Assembly: GCF_000350225.1 (NCBI RefSeq)
Contig: NW_005179071.1
Location: 69,711 to 133,710, forward strand
Length of the DNA: 64,000 nt
Origin: Chondrus crispus
Taxonomy: Eukaryota; Rhodophyta; Florideophyceae; Gigartinales; Gigartinaceae
Reading direction: 5' to 3'
A program made the position numbers and the translations under genes. Shown piece by piece: positions 19,307 to 28,137 of the stretch; position 1 is the first letter of the stretch; the number at the start of each line of letters is the position of its first letter. The notes under the pieces are model-generated. The model ran no database searches, was not told where the DNA came from, and worked only from the letters and a program-made list of their open reading frames with translations.

Positions 19307-20551
19307 CTACGCGGCATCTTGTCGCGCTGTCCTCCCCCCCCCCGCCCGTGCCGCCTGCAGGAGTGCGGGCGGGATCATGTGGGAGGTGTCAGCAGCTGTT
19401 CCCTGGTCTGAAATCTGCTCTGCAATCAATTTGTCTGCCGCGCCAGTGTTCACCATATGCAGCAGCTCGCGACGAAATTCACCCGTCGGGGTTTTCTCTG
19501 GTACTGTACAGTTCTCGTCCACTGCCTCGAGGCCAGCATCATCGTTCACGTAGACATTGTAGCCCAGATAGCCGAGTAGCCGAGAAATATGCGTGGACGT
19601 TACTGTCATGGCAAAGCTAGCAGCATCCACCTGTGATTTTGTCACCGCCCCGGTATCTTTCTTGAGAAATTTCACGCGCGTAATCAATCTCTTTTGTTGT
19701 AGGCTAGTCAGCTTGTGAATCCCAGTTGCCTTCGTGTTTGAAGACGTCCAGAGATTTTCGTATCCGATCTCCGTCATCACGCTCTGCATGAGGTGGAGCG
19801 CCGGCCAATGAAACTTCTGTGCAATCTGCAGGCGCTGCCGAAATGTGTTCTCAGATTCAAATCCCTGAGCGGGAGAAGAGGCAAACTTGGAATTGTCCGA
19901 AACGCGGGCATAGGCTGCTGCATCCTTTCTGCGGCCATTACTGGCAAGAGAATGATACATGTCCATGGCCCGTCGCACGAGGTGTAACTCTCCATCTACA
20001 GCTCTGCCTTGGTCGAGAAGGTGCTTGCCAGCCACAAGCATATCTGCGTAGGTGAGCTTCACGCGATTGGATGACGCGGCATTAAGCATCGTGCCCAGCA
20101 TAACCATGGAATGCCTGCTGCACGTTCGGAGCAGTCGGGCTTGTGGCCGCATTTCCTTGAAGTCCTTGCGATCTTGTGGAGTGGGAGCCTCCTCTGCCAG
20201 CATAACCAGGGCTTCGAGCAACGCGGCGCCATCGCACACACCATACCACACATTTCCCGTCTTTTCCCCCCCTTGGATTGCGCGCTCGGCGGTTGGGTCG
20301 TCAACGGCCTTGCCGGCTTGAACGAGATCCGACGGAAGCGCCTTGTACACAGTCAGGGCCGCGGAAGCTGACACAAACGACAGAGTTGAGATGCTGTGGG
20401 CGAGCGCACGTACACGAGATTTAGAGACAGCGCGAATGCGCGCACCGGGCACACACCTCGCCAGGTCAACGTGCACGAAGCCGTCAAACATGTCGGCGAA
20501 AGACATTGCGCTCTCGGCCTCATGACCATCACCGGCCGGCGGGCTTTCCAT
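19307..20551 (-). CDS. ParB-like N-terminal domain protein
   Basis: Intact 414-residue frame. Residues 26-118 follow the spacing of the ParB/Srx N-terminal fold: a beta strand (FVHVDLARCVPGARIR), a helix with SRVRALAHSIS in the place of the usual LAxSI segment, a strand (ALTVYKAL), and VWYGVCDGAALLEAL where ParB has the YxLVxGxHRxxA motif. The Arg-containing CTP/nuclease motif GxHR is replaced by CDGAA. The remaining 290 residues are helical with no domain I recognise. In bacteria and phages ParB-like domains are often next to or fused with PF01555 methylases; here the methyltransferase-like gene follows directly, suggesting joint function. The assignment rests on pattern only; an unrelated helical protein is possible. 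Confidence 0.45.
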   Translation of the reverse strand: MESPPAGDGHEAESAMSFADMFDGFVHVDLARCVPGARIRAVSKSRVRALAHSISTLSFVSASAALTVYKALPSDLVQAGKAVDDPTAERAIQGGEKTGNVWYGVCDGAALLEALVMLAEEAPTPQDRKDFKEMRPQARLLRTCSRHSMVMLGTMLNAASSNRVKLTYADMLVAGKHLLDQGRAVDGELHLVRRAMDMYHSLASNGRRKDAAAYARVSDNSKFASSPAQGFESENTFRQRLQIAQKFHWPALHLMQSVMTEIGYENLWTSSNTKATGIHKLTSLQQKRLITRVKFLKKDTGAVTKSQVDAASFAMTVTSTHISRLLGYLGYNVYVNDDAGLEAVDENCTVPEKTPTGEFRRELLHMVNTGAADKLIAEQISDQGTAADTSHMIPPALLQAARAGGGRTARQDAA

Positions 20552-20687
20552 TTCGCCGACTTCGAGCAGATGTGCGATAAATCCAGCAAATTGCTTCTGA
20601 TCGTAGTCCTCTGCAAGCGAGCTGCTGCGCGATGCGTCCTCACTCGATGTTGTAAAGGATCCAGTGCCATCAGCACAGTGAGATGAC

Positions 20688-20743
20688 TCGGCTAGGCTGA
20701 TTTGGCCTGCTTCATGCGAAGCAGGCCAGCACAGCCTAGCCGA
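20688..20743. promoter_or_regulatory. Nested hairpin upstream of the ParB-like gene
   Basis: Outer arms TCGGCTAGGCTG (20688-20699) and CAGCCTAGCCGA (20732-20743) pair perfectly, and inside them GGCCTGCTTC (20704-20713) pairs with GAAGCAGGCC (20718-20727) around ATGC. It lies 137 bp upstream of the ParB-like start codon and between divergent frames. It could be an operator, a structured 5' leader, or a subterminal transposase site. Confidence 0.5.
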
Positions 20744-20784
20744 CGCTGATCACCACGTGACCGTCGCCACGTAGAGAAGTTGAC

Positions 20785-21165
20785 GTGTTCATCAGCTCAT
20801 ATCCCTATCCCCATAACACTGTCAGCAAAGAACGAATAAACGATACTCGGTGTTTGGAAGAGGCAAAAATATTAGCCAAGGCAAAGAATATCGACATTTC
20901 GGGATATCATACCCTTACTTACAGCGATCTGAGAGTTATGACAGTGTTTTTTTCCGAAGTTTTACGATTTCCTTCTGCCAACAAATATATTTGGACCTCT
21001 TATGACCTGAATAAACATTATCGGGTGCTTGCTGACAGTGGGTTCAGTCTTCGTCAATCGAAACAACGGCAGCGTGGATTCCGAGCGAAGAAATGTAAAC
21101 AGTGGACAGGATTCGGCTCATGCGTCTGGGAGGGATCCTCGCGAGCCAAAAAATGTGAAAGTTGA
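20785..21165 (+). pseudogene. Possible cytochrome P450 fragment
   Basis: The 126-residue plus-strand frame has LTYSDLRVMTVFFSEVLRFP (about residues 44-63), which resembles the P450 K-helix with ExxR as E58-V-L-R61, and then YRVLADSGFSLR (79-90), like the VLPDGTxVRKG strand that follows the K-helix in many P450s. The heme-binding Cys loop is absent and the rest is out of frame or missing. It stands in opposite orientation to the neighbouring genes. This could be chance similarity in a short frame. Confidence 0.35.
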
Positions 21166-22001
21166 GTTCGAGAAAGTTGGAGTGGAGCATTGTACACAGA
21201 ACACTGGGAGCCATATATTTAATCTTTCACCCTTCCCCCTTCCTAGCCCCTCTTTACTTTTGATATTCAATTTCCAAGCCTTCCGTCCCCGTCTCCGCAC
21301 TTGGTGCGTTTCCGCCGCTATCGTCATTTCCTGGTCGCCTTCCAATGCGTGATTTGCCGGTGACGGCGTCCCCGAGCACCCACACATTCGCTTGAGCTTG
21401 GCGACCAGTTTTTCCGCCTCGCCTTCCTCCATTCTGCACCGCGATCCTGACGTGCGTTGCTGCACTTGATCGATCTCCCGACATCTCCGTTTGAAGATGA
21501 AGACTGATATGGCCTACCTAAGCAGGATTCCATGTATTATTCATAGGGGTATTTGTTCGTTCCCTCTCACGGGAAGTTTGTATGCGATTGCTGGGGATAT
21601 ACAACATCTCTGTCACCCGCTTATAGTTTGCCGTGAACTGACAGATGTTGACGCATGGAGACAGTTCAAGCAGGACTAATGTGCTGAGCGAGGTGTGCAT
21701 ATAACAACAACATGGAACTGGATTTGAAGATAACGACATGAAATCTCCCTTTTTATTTCTCTCCAACTCATAGTCAACTTCGGAGCTCCGGGCACCATTT
21801 TCGTCATAGAAATCCGTCTCTTCCTCCCACAAACCGTTGTAACTATCATCCGCAAATCAAAAAACCGCCATCGACGGCGTTATAACGCCGTGTGCAGAGT
21901 CTGAATATTCATAAACTGCACTAAATCTCCGCGAAAGCCTCGGTCCGTCATTTTTAATCCATGAGCGCGCTGCCGAATACTTTCTATCCTCGCTTGCTGA
22001 T
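21166..22001. other. Spacer between the ParB-like and DUF7869-like genes
   Basis: Short frames on the minus strand (for example 21832-21518) show no recognisable domain. AT-rich stretches occur around 21500-21760. Nothing in this stretch can be supported as a gene. Confidence 0.3.
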
Positions 22002-24257
22002 CTAGCCACCAGCATCTCGAGATTCACACGTGACTAACGTCCTCGATATTTCTTTTTGTACTTTCACTGGGAGCTGCCCGCTCCGGAGAAGCTTAGGAAA
22101 TTTGCAGAGAACGGAATCGACATAGATTTCGTCAGCATCGCCAAATGCAGGGCAAAATTTAGCTGTCAGCTCTGCGACTCCATTTTCGGGTTCCATCCAT
22201 TGGACCCACAACACCGCGATGCGTTGCTCTTGCCCAGGAACAGGATTGGTCTTTTTCCGCTTCACTATCGCTCCAATCCAGAATCTCCCGAACTTGAGCT
22301 GGGTGACGTGCGGTCGGACCACAACAAGATCTCCCACATTGTACTCCACGCTCGCGATCGGTATCTCATCCATGTCGAAGTCAGGCTCCTCATCTTCAGA
22401 GCCTGGCGAGAGCGACTCTCCGCATCGCCCATCAGGCAGCCGTTCTCTCATGTATACTGCATCGCGTGTGTAATGCCCGTTCATCTCTGGACAAGTGCTT
22501 AGGTTCCAAGGGCAAGGAACTTCGCCACCAAGTGTCAGTCTTGCGATGAGAGTTCTAAGAGCTTCCATGCTCGCCTGGGAACCGATCCGACGTTCAACTG
22601 CCTGAATGCGTCGCGTCATCCTGTGCGCGTCTTCTGTAGTGCTCTTCTTGCGTACAAGAGGAGGAATTGTCATTTTTCGTAGGTCCAAACTTAAGCCTGG
22701 GCGCAGAAACCCCCCCGGCAGCCCAGAAGACAGTAGAGACACGGAACTCTGCGAAATTGGCCAAAGCTTGACCTCACACGTAGAGGCACCTGCTGCGTCA
22801 ACTGTGAATGAGAACTCGTGGTACACAGTAAATCCACTGAGCTCTGAGGACGGTCGAAGAAGCCTATTAACCTCGAACAGAGCTTTCGTGTTGATAGTTG
22901 AGTCAATATGTGATATGATCGGCTGCGGAGTGAAGCTCTCCCCAAGCGCGGCATGTAATTCAGGAATTGTGCATATGTTCTTATCACGGATGCCTGCCCC
23001 AGTCCTAGAAAACATCTGATCAATGTCCTCATGAGTGTGACCTTTAGGCAGATAACGTGCCACCACTTTTTTGAATACTCCTCGAACGACAAGCAGCTCA
23101 AAATACCCATGAGTGAACGAGTTTTTGTTCTCGCGGGTGCAGTTGTCGAGTTGAACAAAGAGCACGGGCGGTAATATGAGATCCAAGGCTTGTAATCGGT
23201 TACTCTCGGACGTAATAACTCTGTGAATCACCTCGACTACAAGGTTAGATCCAGTTAGATTGTAGTCCTCCGCAGTGAACAAAAATGCTCCGGCACCAGC
23301 TGACTTCCCTCCGTGGTTCAGTACACCAATGAGATGTATGGGAATACCCAGCCCAATTGAAGAAGCCTTCGATTTGCTCGCAAAATGTGGCAATGCGTAC
23401 TTCACTAGATCAGCGCCGTCTACAATCAAGGAAATCGTCCTGTCAGGGCGGAACTGCGCTTCGTCTCCTGTCGCGTAGTACATGGCACGACTTGCACGTA
23501 CGAACTGGATATGCTCGGACCGTCTCCGAAGCGTATCCTCTCTTTGCTCCGCGGTCAGAGGTCCATCCAAATATTCGTCAAACTCGACGCATGTATCACA
23601 CCTAGCAAACCCGTGCAGTCGTCTCGTCTTGATCTCAGGTGCAACCTCCTTCCAGGTCCGCACGAAGTGCGTGTAACCGCATGGGAGGCGACCAAGCGCC
23701 CTCTCCTGTTCACAGTAGTCTTCCCACACCTCTATTTTGTTGCGTTGTGGGAGATGGAAAACATCGCGCTCCGGACTGTAGTCAGCGTCTCTAGATTTCA
23801 CTCCGAGAAGATACGCAGCAACAAGAGTGTGCTTGCTGCCATCCAAAGATCTTGCGCGCCTATTGGCTACACTGCGCATGTATGAACGACAGACTACGAT
23901 CCCATGGTACTGAAAAACAGGCTTGTTCTTGCTGCTCGATCCACTATCAGAATCTCGGTCGTCAAGCGCATTTCGATCGGCCACGAGTCCGATGAGAAGT
24001 CGTTTCCGGTGAACTTGAGTTTTGCCGGCGCAAAAGGAACGACGGAGGCCCCTCGACTGCTGAAATGGAATGAACTGGCCACATCGCTGTGCGCAGCACT
24101 CCACCGGTGGTTTGTACGTCTCCGCTTCATTCGCAAGCGCATTACGCCTCATTGCAGCAGAGGACTTTGACTTGCTGATTGCATTGCGATTGCGAGAGCT
24201 TCTTCCGCACCGCACAGAACCACGTTGGGACTCTGAATCAGAGCTGGAGCGTGGCAT
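22002..24257 (-). CDS. DUF7869-type protein, candidate transposase
   Basis: Intact 751-residue frame. The basic N-terminus (1-45) leads to a Cys cluster (C54, C55, C59, C76). A second Cys pair at C220-xx-C223 sits in FARCDTCVEFDEY. The core has three conserved acidic blocks: SLIVDGADLVKYALPHF (277-292), LFVQLDNCTRENKNSF (366-381) and LPKGHTHEDIDQMFSR (403-418). These are hallmarks of the DUF7869 family. Spacing of D280/D283, D371 and E410/D411/D413 would suit an RNase H-like DDE/DDD nuclease, which is inference. Residues 637-720 look like an SH3/Tudor-like fold (VGDLVVVRPH, FWIGAIVK, VLWVQW), comparable to integrase C-termini. As the largest protein of the element it is the best transposase candidate. 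No frameshift or stop is seen. Confidence 0.7.
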   Translation of the reverse strand: MPRSSSDSESQRGSVRCGRSSRNRNAISKSKSSAAMRRNALANEAETYKPPVECCAQRCGQFIPFQQSRGLRRSFCAGKTQVHRKRLLIGLVADRNALDDRDSDSGSSSKNKPVFQYHGIVVCRSYMRSVANRRARSLDGSKHTLVAAYLLGVKSRDADYSPERDVFHLPQRNKIEVWEDYCEQERALGRLPCGYTHFVRTWKEVAPEIKTRRLHGFARCDTCVEFDEYLDGPLTAEQREDTLRRRSEHIQFVRASRAMYYATGDEAQFRPDRTISLIVDGADLVKYALPHFASKSKASSIGLGIPIHLIGVLNHGGKSAGAGAFLFTAEDYNLTGSNLVVEVIHRVITSESNRLQALDLILPPVLFVQLDNCTRENKNSFTHGYFELLVVRGVFKKVVARYLPKGHTHEDIDQMFSRTGAGIRDKNICTIPELHAALGESFTPQPIISHIDSTINTKALFEVNRLLRPSSELSGFTVYHEFSFTVDAAGASTCEVKLWPISQSSVSLLSSGLPGGFLRPGLSLDLRKMTIPPLVRKKSTTEDAHRMTRRIQAVERRIGSQASMEALRTLIARLTLGGEVPCPWNLSTCPEMNGHYTRDAVYMRERLPDGRCGESLSPGSEDEEPDFDMDEIPIASVEYNVGDLVVVRPHVTQLKFGRFWIGAIVKRKKTNPVPGQEQRIAVLWVQWMEPENGVAELTAKFCPAFGDADEIYVDSVLCKFPKLLRSGQLPVKVQKEISRTLVTCESRDAGG

Positions 24258-24686
24258 GGGAACCGACGCCGAAGTCCGAATGCAGACCGCCGTGGAATAC
24301 TGCTACGACAAGCAGCAGAAGCATGCGCCCCGCGTAGTGGCTGACTAAGGTCCGGGGCATACCAGGCTTTCGCACCTAATGTCAAGAACAATCTGCAGCC
24401 TTCGCTGGAATCTATCGAGAATAAGCCCTACAGCAATGATGCTGAGAGAAGGATGGAAAAATCTTCGGCAGGGGAGCAACGCCCTGCCGACGCCGCCACC
24501 CCTTGCCCACGGCACGTCCCATTGGGCAATGCTCTCGCGCAGTGCAACGGCTGGCGTGCCAAGTGGTGTCGGCGGGCGAGGAGAAGCCGCTGCCCGTGCT
24601 GCACCGCGAAGGGCAGGACAGGGCGACATGATGGAGCACATGCTGCATGTGCCGGGCGGCGGGGACGCGGTGGCGAGGGATGGGGA

Positions 24687-25088
24687 CCGCATGACGGGGC
24701 TAGCGCAGCTCAGGAAGAAGCTCCCGCGCATGATTGAGGGCGGGAGAAGGCCCTGGCCCTGCCGCTGCACGAGCTTGTCAGAGGCAAGCTGGAACGCGAG
24801 CAGGCGTATAAGATCGCGTCGCAGAAGGTCAGCGCCAAGTGGGCGCGGGTAGTTGGCAAGAATTGCGAGAAGGAGGTGTTCAACTTTGCGAAGGGAACCG
24901 CAGAGACGGATAGGAGGAATATGAGCGCTGTCGAGGAGGGCTTCAAGATGTTTGAGGATCGTGAGAAGGAAATCCAGATGATGCTTAGGAATGGGGGCGT
25001 GGGGAGCGATGTGCAGGTTGTGAGGAATGAGGAGAAGTTCTTCAAGATCAGCTGGAAGTCGCTGGAGTGTCCAAAGAGGAGCTTCTGA
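24687..25088 (+). pseudogene. UTP14: UTP14 central fragment, opposite orientation to the 3' fragment
   Basis: After MTGLAQLRKKLPRM a one-base shift leads to EKALALPLHELVRGKLEREQ, then YKIASQKVSAKWARVV and a helical stretch ending at a TGA. This matches the UTP14 region with the LPLxE...LxRxxAYExTKxEVxKW pattern. It lies on the plus strand, while the UTP14 C-terminus (16472-17359) is on the minus strand 7 kb away, so pieces of one host gene occupy both arms of the transposon. The frame ends inside the loop of an inverted repeat (25060-25112). Confidence 0.65.
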
Positions 25089-25112
25089 AGCTCCTCCTTG
25101 GACACTCCAGCG
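25060..25112. repeat. 23-bp inverted repeat at the end of the UTP14 piece
   Basis: CGCTGGAGTGTCCAAAGAGG and the following AGC pair with the sequence 25090-25112 with one mismatch, leaving a 7-base loop (TTCTGAA). The loop contains the stop codon of the UTP14 frame. It looks like a fold-back made during repair of a broken end and may mark the rearrangement point. Confidence 0.65.
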
Positions 25113-26021
25113 AATTAATGATGGAAAACTCTGACGACAGTGATTGTTAAAACTCTGGGTGTGCACAGCATGCGACAGAGAAGCAGCTTGATGCCAAGAT
25201 AGAGGAAGTAAAGCATTCTCTGAATCAATAAGAGAAGGCAAGTTCGAGATAGAAGAAGCGAAAAGGAGTGATAGGAATGAACTTCATGCACATAGCGTCG
25301 CGCTGCGCGGCCGCCAGTTCGACGCCCGTGTCGCGCGCTGCGTACTCCACGTCCACCAGAAGCGGATCACGGCCGCCGATTGGCACCGGGCCGGCACCCA
25401 CATCGGCACGGGAAACAAGGCCGGCATCATGGGCTTGTGAGGCGTCAGCGACGTCCGCCTCGGCGACTCCCTGCACGCGTGCTGCCGGCCGCAGCGCCGC
25501 CTACGTGCACTACTGCAAGCTCACCACCTTTGCGTTCGTGCCCACAAGGGACGAGGTGTACGGTTGCGCGGCAGACAGTGTCGTGCAATGGCTCGCGCTG
25601 GAGCTGGTCGCAATCGCCGCACAGCAGGAGAAGCGGAACGAGGGCGTCAGAGGCGGGGAGGAGGTGCTCAAAATGAACTCAGAGGGATGGCATGGGCAGC
25701 GCAATTCTAAGATGGCGTACAGCTTGGCGGGCGACGGAAACGGGTTGTACATCGGTGATGGTGCCGGCTAATTGTGGCCCGTGGACTCGCAGGAGGCCGG
25801 CAAAAAGGGGGTGTGCTGGCGGTTGCATAGAGGCAAGGTGACGTGCGCGGGAGTCAACGTCGCGGGGGGAATCTGATGGCAACGGCGAACAATGACCGGC
25901 GGGTGTGTGGGAGGCGTGGCGGATTGAGTGAGGCTCCGAGCTGGGGTGATACTCTTCGTCACGGACTCCAAGTGCAAGTTCCTGAGCTTGAGACCAACGA
26001 ATATATAAAATATTTATTGGG
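25113..26021. other. Right interior without a recognised gene
   Basis: One plus-strand phase from about 25230 reads KFEIEEAKRSDRNELHAHS and continues to a TGA near 25440, and another open frame runs 25268-25771. Both look partly coding by composition, but I recognise no domain. They may be more captured host sequence. Confidence 0.3.
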
Positions 26022-26258
26022 TACCGTGATGGCGTGATAGTCACGGGGAGGGCTACAAGAGCACCAAGAGACCTCCCAGGGTCAAAATGCAAGCAGAAGA
26101 CGCTAAGATACTTGCAGAACCCCTAAGGAGCTCCCATTACTTATTTTAGTGTCTTCAACAACTGCGGAATAGTTTTGTAACGTTTTAGTGGGCTTATAAC
26201 ATAACTAAAGAAAAGAACGATCTTTGCACTAGAAACCGATCTACCGGAAACCCCTGTT
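26022..26258 (-). repeat. Right terminal inverted repeat of the 12.2 kb element
   Basis: Reverse complement starts AACAGGGGTTTCCGGTAGAT and follows the left repeat to TACCGTGATGG at 26022. The end is one base longer than the left one (CCCCTGTT against ACAGGGG), then GATC of the target follows. Confidence 0.88.
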
Positions 26259-26262
26259 GATC

Positions 26263-27625
26263 GCCGGAGAAGGGTCCGTGTCGTACGGACTCGAACAATC
26301 CGAGAGGCGTCACTGATCCGCGGACGCCCCAAGGAAGGGGGAGAAGGAAACGCAAGCGGGGCCAGCACCGAAATCGAAGGACCCGGCGGAACGACCTCAC
26401 CGATGAGGTCGCCCCGAAGGTTGTCGACGGCGTCGTTTGCCTTATGAAGTCGAAGATCTACAACGTTTTCGGCTCGATAGCCACAGAGAGAAATGCATTT
26501 AAACCCCGCACGATCGCCGTTGATACGTGCTCGGAGTATAATCTGGTGAGAAGGGCCGACCTTCCCCCCGATTGGACGCGTTACGTCGTGCACGACGCAC
26601 CTCTGCCACGACAGACAGGCGCGAATAGCAACCCCCTCAAGCTTTCGGCCGTCGTCCGCCTGGCCGTGCGGTTGAGGAACACGGTGTTCCGAATTCCGTT
26701 CGTAGCCGCAGACCAGCTCGCCGTGCCGGTCCTCCTCGCCACGGCCTTCATCGATACGCACGTGCGATGTATTGACATCGAAGCCCAACGAATGGAACTA
26801 CGCCAAGGCGGTTCCGTCGCCATCGTCGACGGAAAGGGGGAGTCGACTCCCCCTACCAGGCGACACGGGCGACACACGGGTCGGCCAGACATACGCGAGG
26901 AGGCCCCGCAAGCGATCCGAATCGCCCGCTGGGTTACCATCCCCGCGATGTCACAAGCCCGCGTGCGTGTGACAACCGCGAGGAGGGGCCTCGTGTTCCT
27001 GGAACCCAAGCCCTCACTCCAACAACCACATGAAGTGAGGCTGACGAATGGCGTCGCGGAGGTCCTACCGAATCAGATCTTCGACGTCATCGTCGCGAAT
27101 TTCTCACGACGAGAAAAGAGACTTCCGAAGCACATCGTCTTGGGGTACGCGAAGGGCAACCCCCTCGCGATCCTCACTCCCGAACGTAAGGTCGCCGAAG
27201 GGATCGCGCACGCGCTACACCTGACCGACTTGACCGATCAAGTCGGTGGAGTAGGAGTTGGCCGATCCAACTCCGACGATAAGACCACCGCCGGGGGCAG
27301 GGGGTCGACCCGGTCGAACGGTCGCCTTTATGCCAACCGACGTCGAGGGGTACTGTACTCCCCCAGCAAAAGGATCCCGAAAATCCACCGATGGATTGGG
27401 AAAAAGAGATTGACCTGTCATACATCGACGATGACAAGCTCCGTGGCCACGTACTCAAGATGCTTCGTAAGCACTCGAGTCTGTGGAGCGGTGCGCTTGG
27501 AACGATCCAAGCCACGGAGCACCGCATTCCCCTCGAACCGGGAACGAAACCGATTCGTTCCATGCCCTATCGGAATGGCCCGGCCATGCGCAAAATGGTC
27601 GCGAAGGAGGTCAACAAGATGTTGA
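26263..27625 (+). pseudogene. Gypsy-2 protease ORF, second part
   Basis: Resumes the frame cut at 14025. From 26444 it is open to 27625 and contains IAVDTCSEYNLVRRADLP, an aspartic-protease-like active site (DTCS), followed by FRIPFVAADQLAVPVLLATAF. Gypsy-1 has GTAFID at the flap-end position where this copy has ATAFID. The last 235 nt overlap the RT frame in the -1 phase, exactly as in Gypsy-1. A run of five A's (TTGGGAAAAAGAG) sits at the start of the overlap in both copies. Confidence 0.75.
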
Positions 27626-28131
27626 CCGCAGGGGTTATCGAACCCGCGAGCACCGAGTGGGCGTCCCCCGTGGTGCTCGTACCGAAGAAAGACGGCTCTC
27701 TTCGGTTCTGCGTGGACTACCGGCGTCTCAACGCGAAGACCGCAGCGGATTCGTATCCGCTGCCACCGATGGACGACTGCATCGACTCGTTAGGAGATGC
27801 AGCCGTCTTCACCACGTTGGACTGCAATTACGGTTATTGGCAGATCCCGGTCGCTCCAGAAGACCGGGATAATACCACGTTTACGACGCACATGGGCACG
27901 TTTCGCCACTTGCGCATGCCGTTTGGACTCAAAGGGGCACCGGTCACCTTCCAACGGGCGCTCGACATAATTCTCTTCGGAGTCTGCTGGCAAATATGTC
28001 TCGTCTATCTCGACGACGTGATCGTGTTCTCCCGTACCCACGGAGAACACGCGAGGCATCTCGATACCGTCTTGAGCTTACTGCGGAGTTCCGGTATCTC
28101 CTTTAAACTCAAGAAGTGCAGCTTCTTGTGA
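27391..28131 (+). CDS. Gypsy-2 reverse transcriptase
   Basis: 246 residues, nearly identical to the Gypsy-1 RT. It has LRFCVDYRRLN, LDCNYGYWQIPV, MPFGLKGAP and VYLDDVIVFS. It ends at the same TGA (in KCSFL-stop-PKVHYLGH) as Gypsy-1. Domains downstream continue in the same phase. Confidence 0.92.
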   Translation: MDWEKEIDLSYIDDDKLRGHVLKMLRKHSSLWSGALGTIQATEHRIPLEPGTKPIRSMPYRNGPAMRKMVAKEVNKMLTAGVIEPASTEWASPVVLVPKKDGSLRFCVDYRRLNAKTAADSYPLPPMDDCIDSLGDAAVFTTLDCNYGYWQIPVAPEDRDNTTFTTHMGTFRHLRMPFGLKGAPVTFQRALDIILFGVCWQICLVYLDDVIVFSRTHGEHARHLDTVLSLLRSSGISFKLKKCSFL

Positions 28132-28137
28132 CCGAAG

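Larger units (their letters stand above)
14026..26258. mobile_element. 12.2 kb TIR DNA transposon with methyltransferase, ParB-like and DUF7869-like genes
   Basis: The two ends are inverted copies of 237 bp (14026-14262 and 26022-26258), starting ACAGGGGTTTC and differing at only a few places plus one terminal base. They are flanked by GATC (14022-14025 and 26259-26262), of which ATC or GATC is the target duplication. The host sequence is Gypsy-2, whose frame resumes exactly across the insertion when compared with Gypsy-1. Inside, three long minus-strand genes are intact: DUF7869-like, ParB-like, and DNA methyltransferase-like. Fragments of UTP14, an NT-C2 coiled-coil gene and possibly a P450 lie around them. 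Base composition is less GC-rich than the surrounding Gypsy DNA. I know no described superfamily with this gene set. A large MITE-like composite made by another transposase cannot be excluded. Confidence 0.8.

Noticed and set aside
14026-26258. Reading the 12.2 kb block as ordinary host sequence next to two Gypsy fragments
   Set aside because: The 237-bp inverted ends, the GATC/ATC duplication and the exact continuation of the Gypsy protease frame across it point to insertion.
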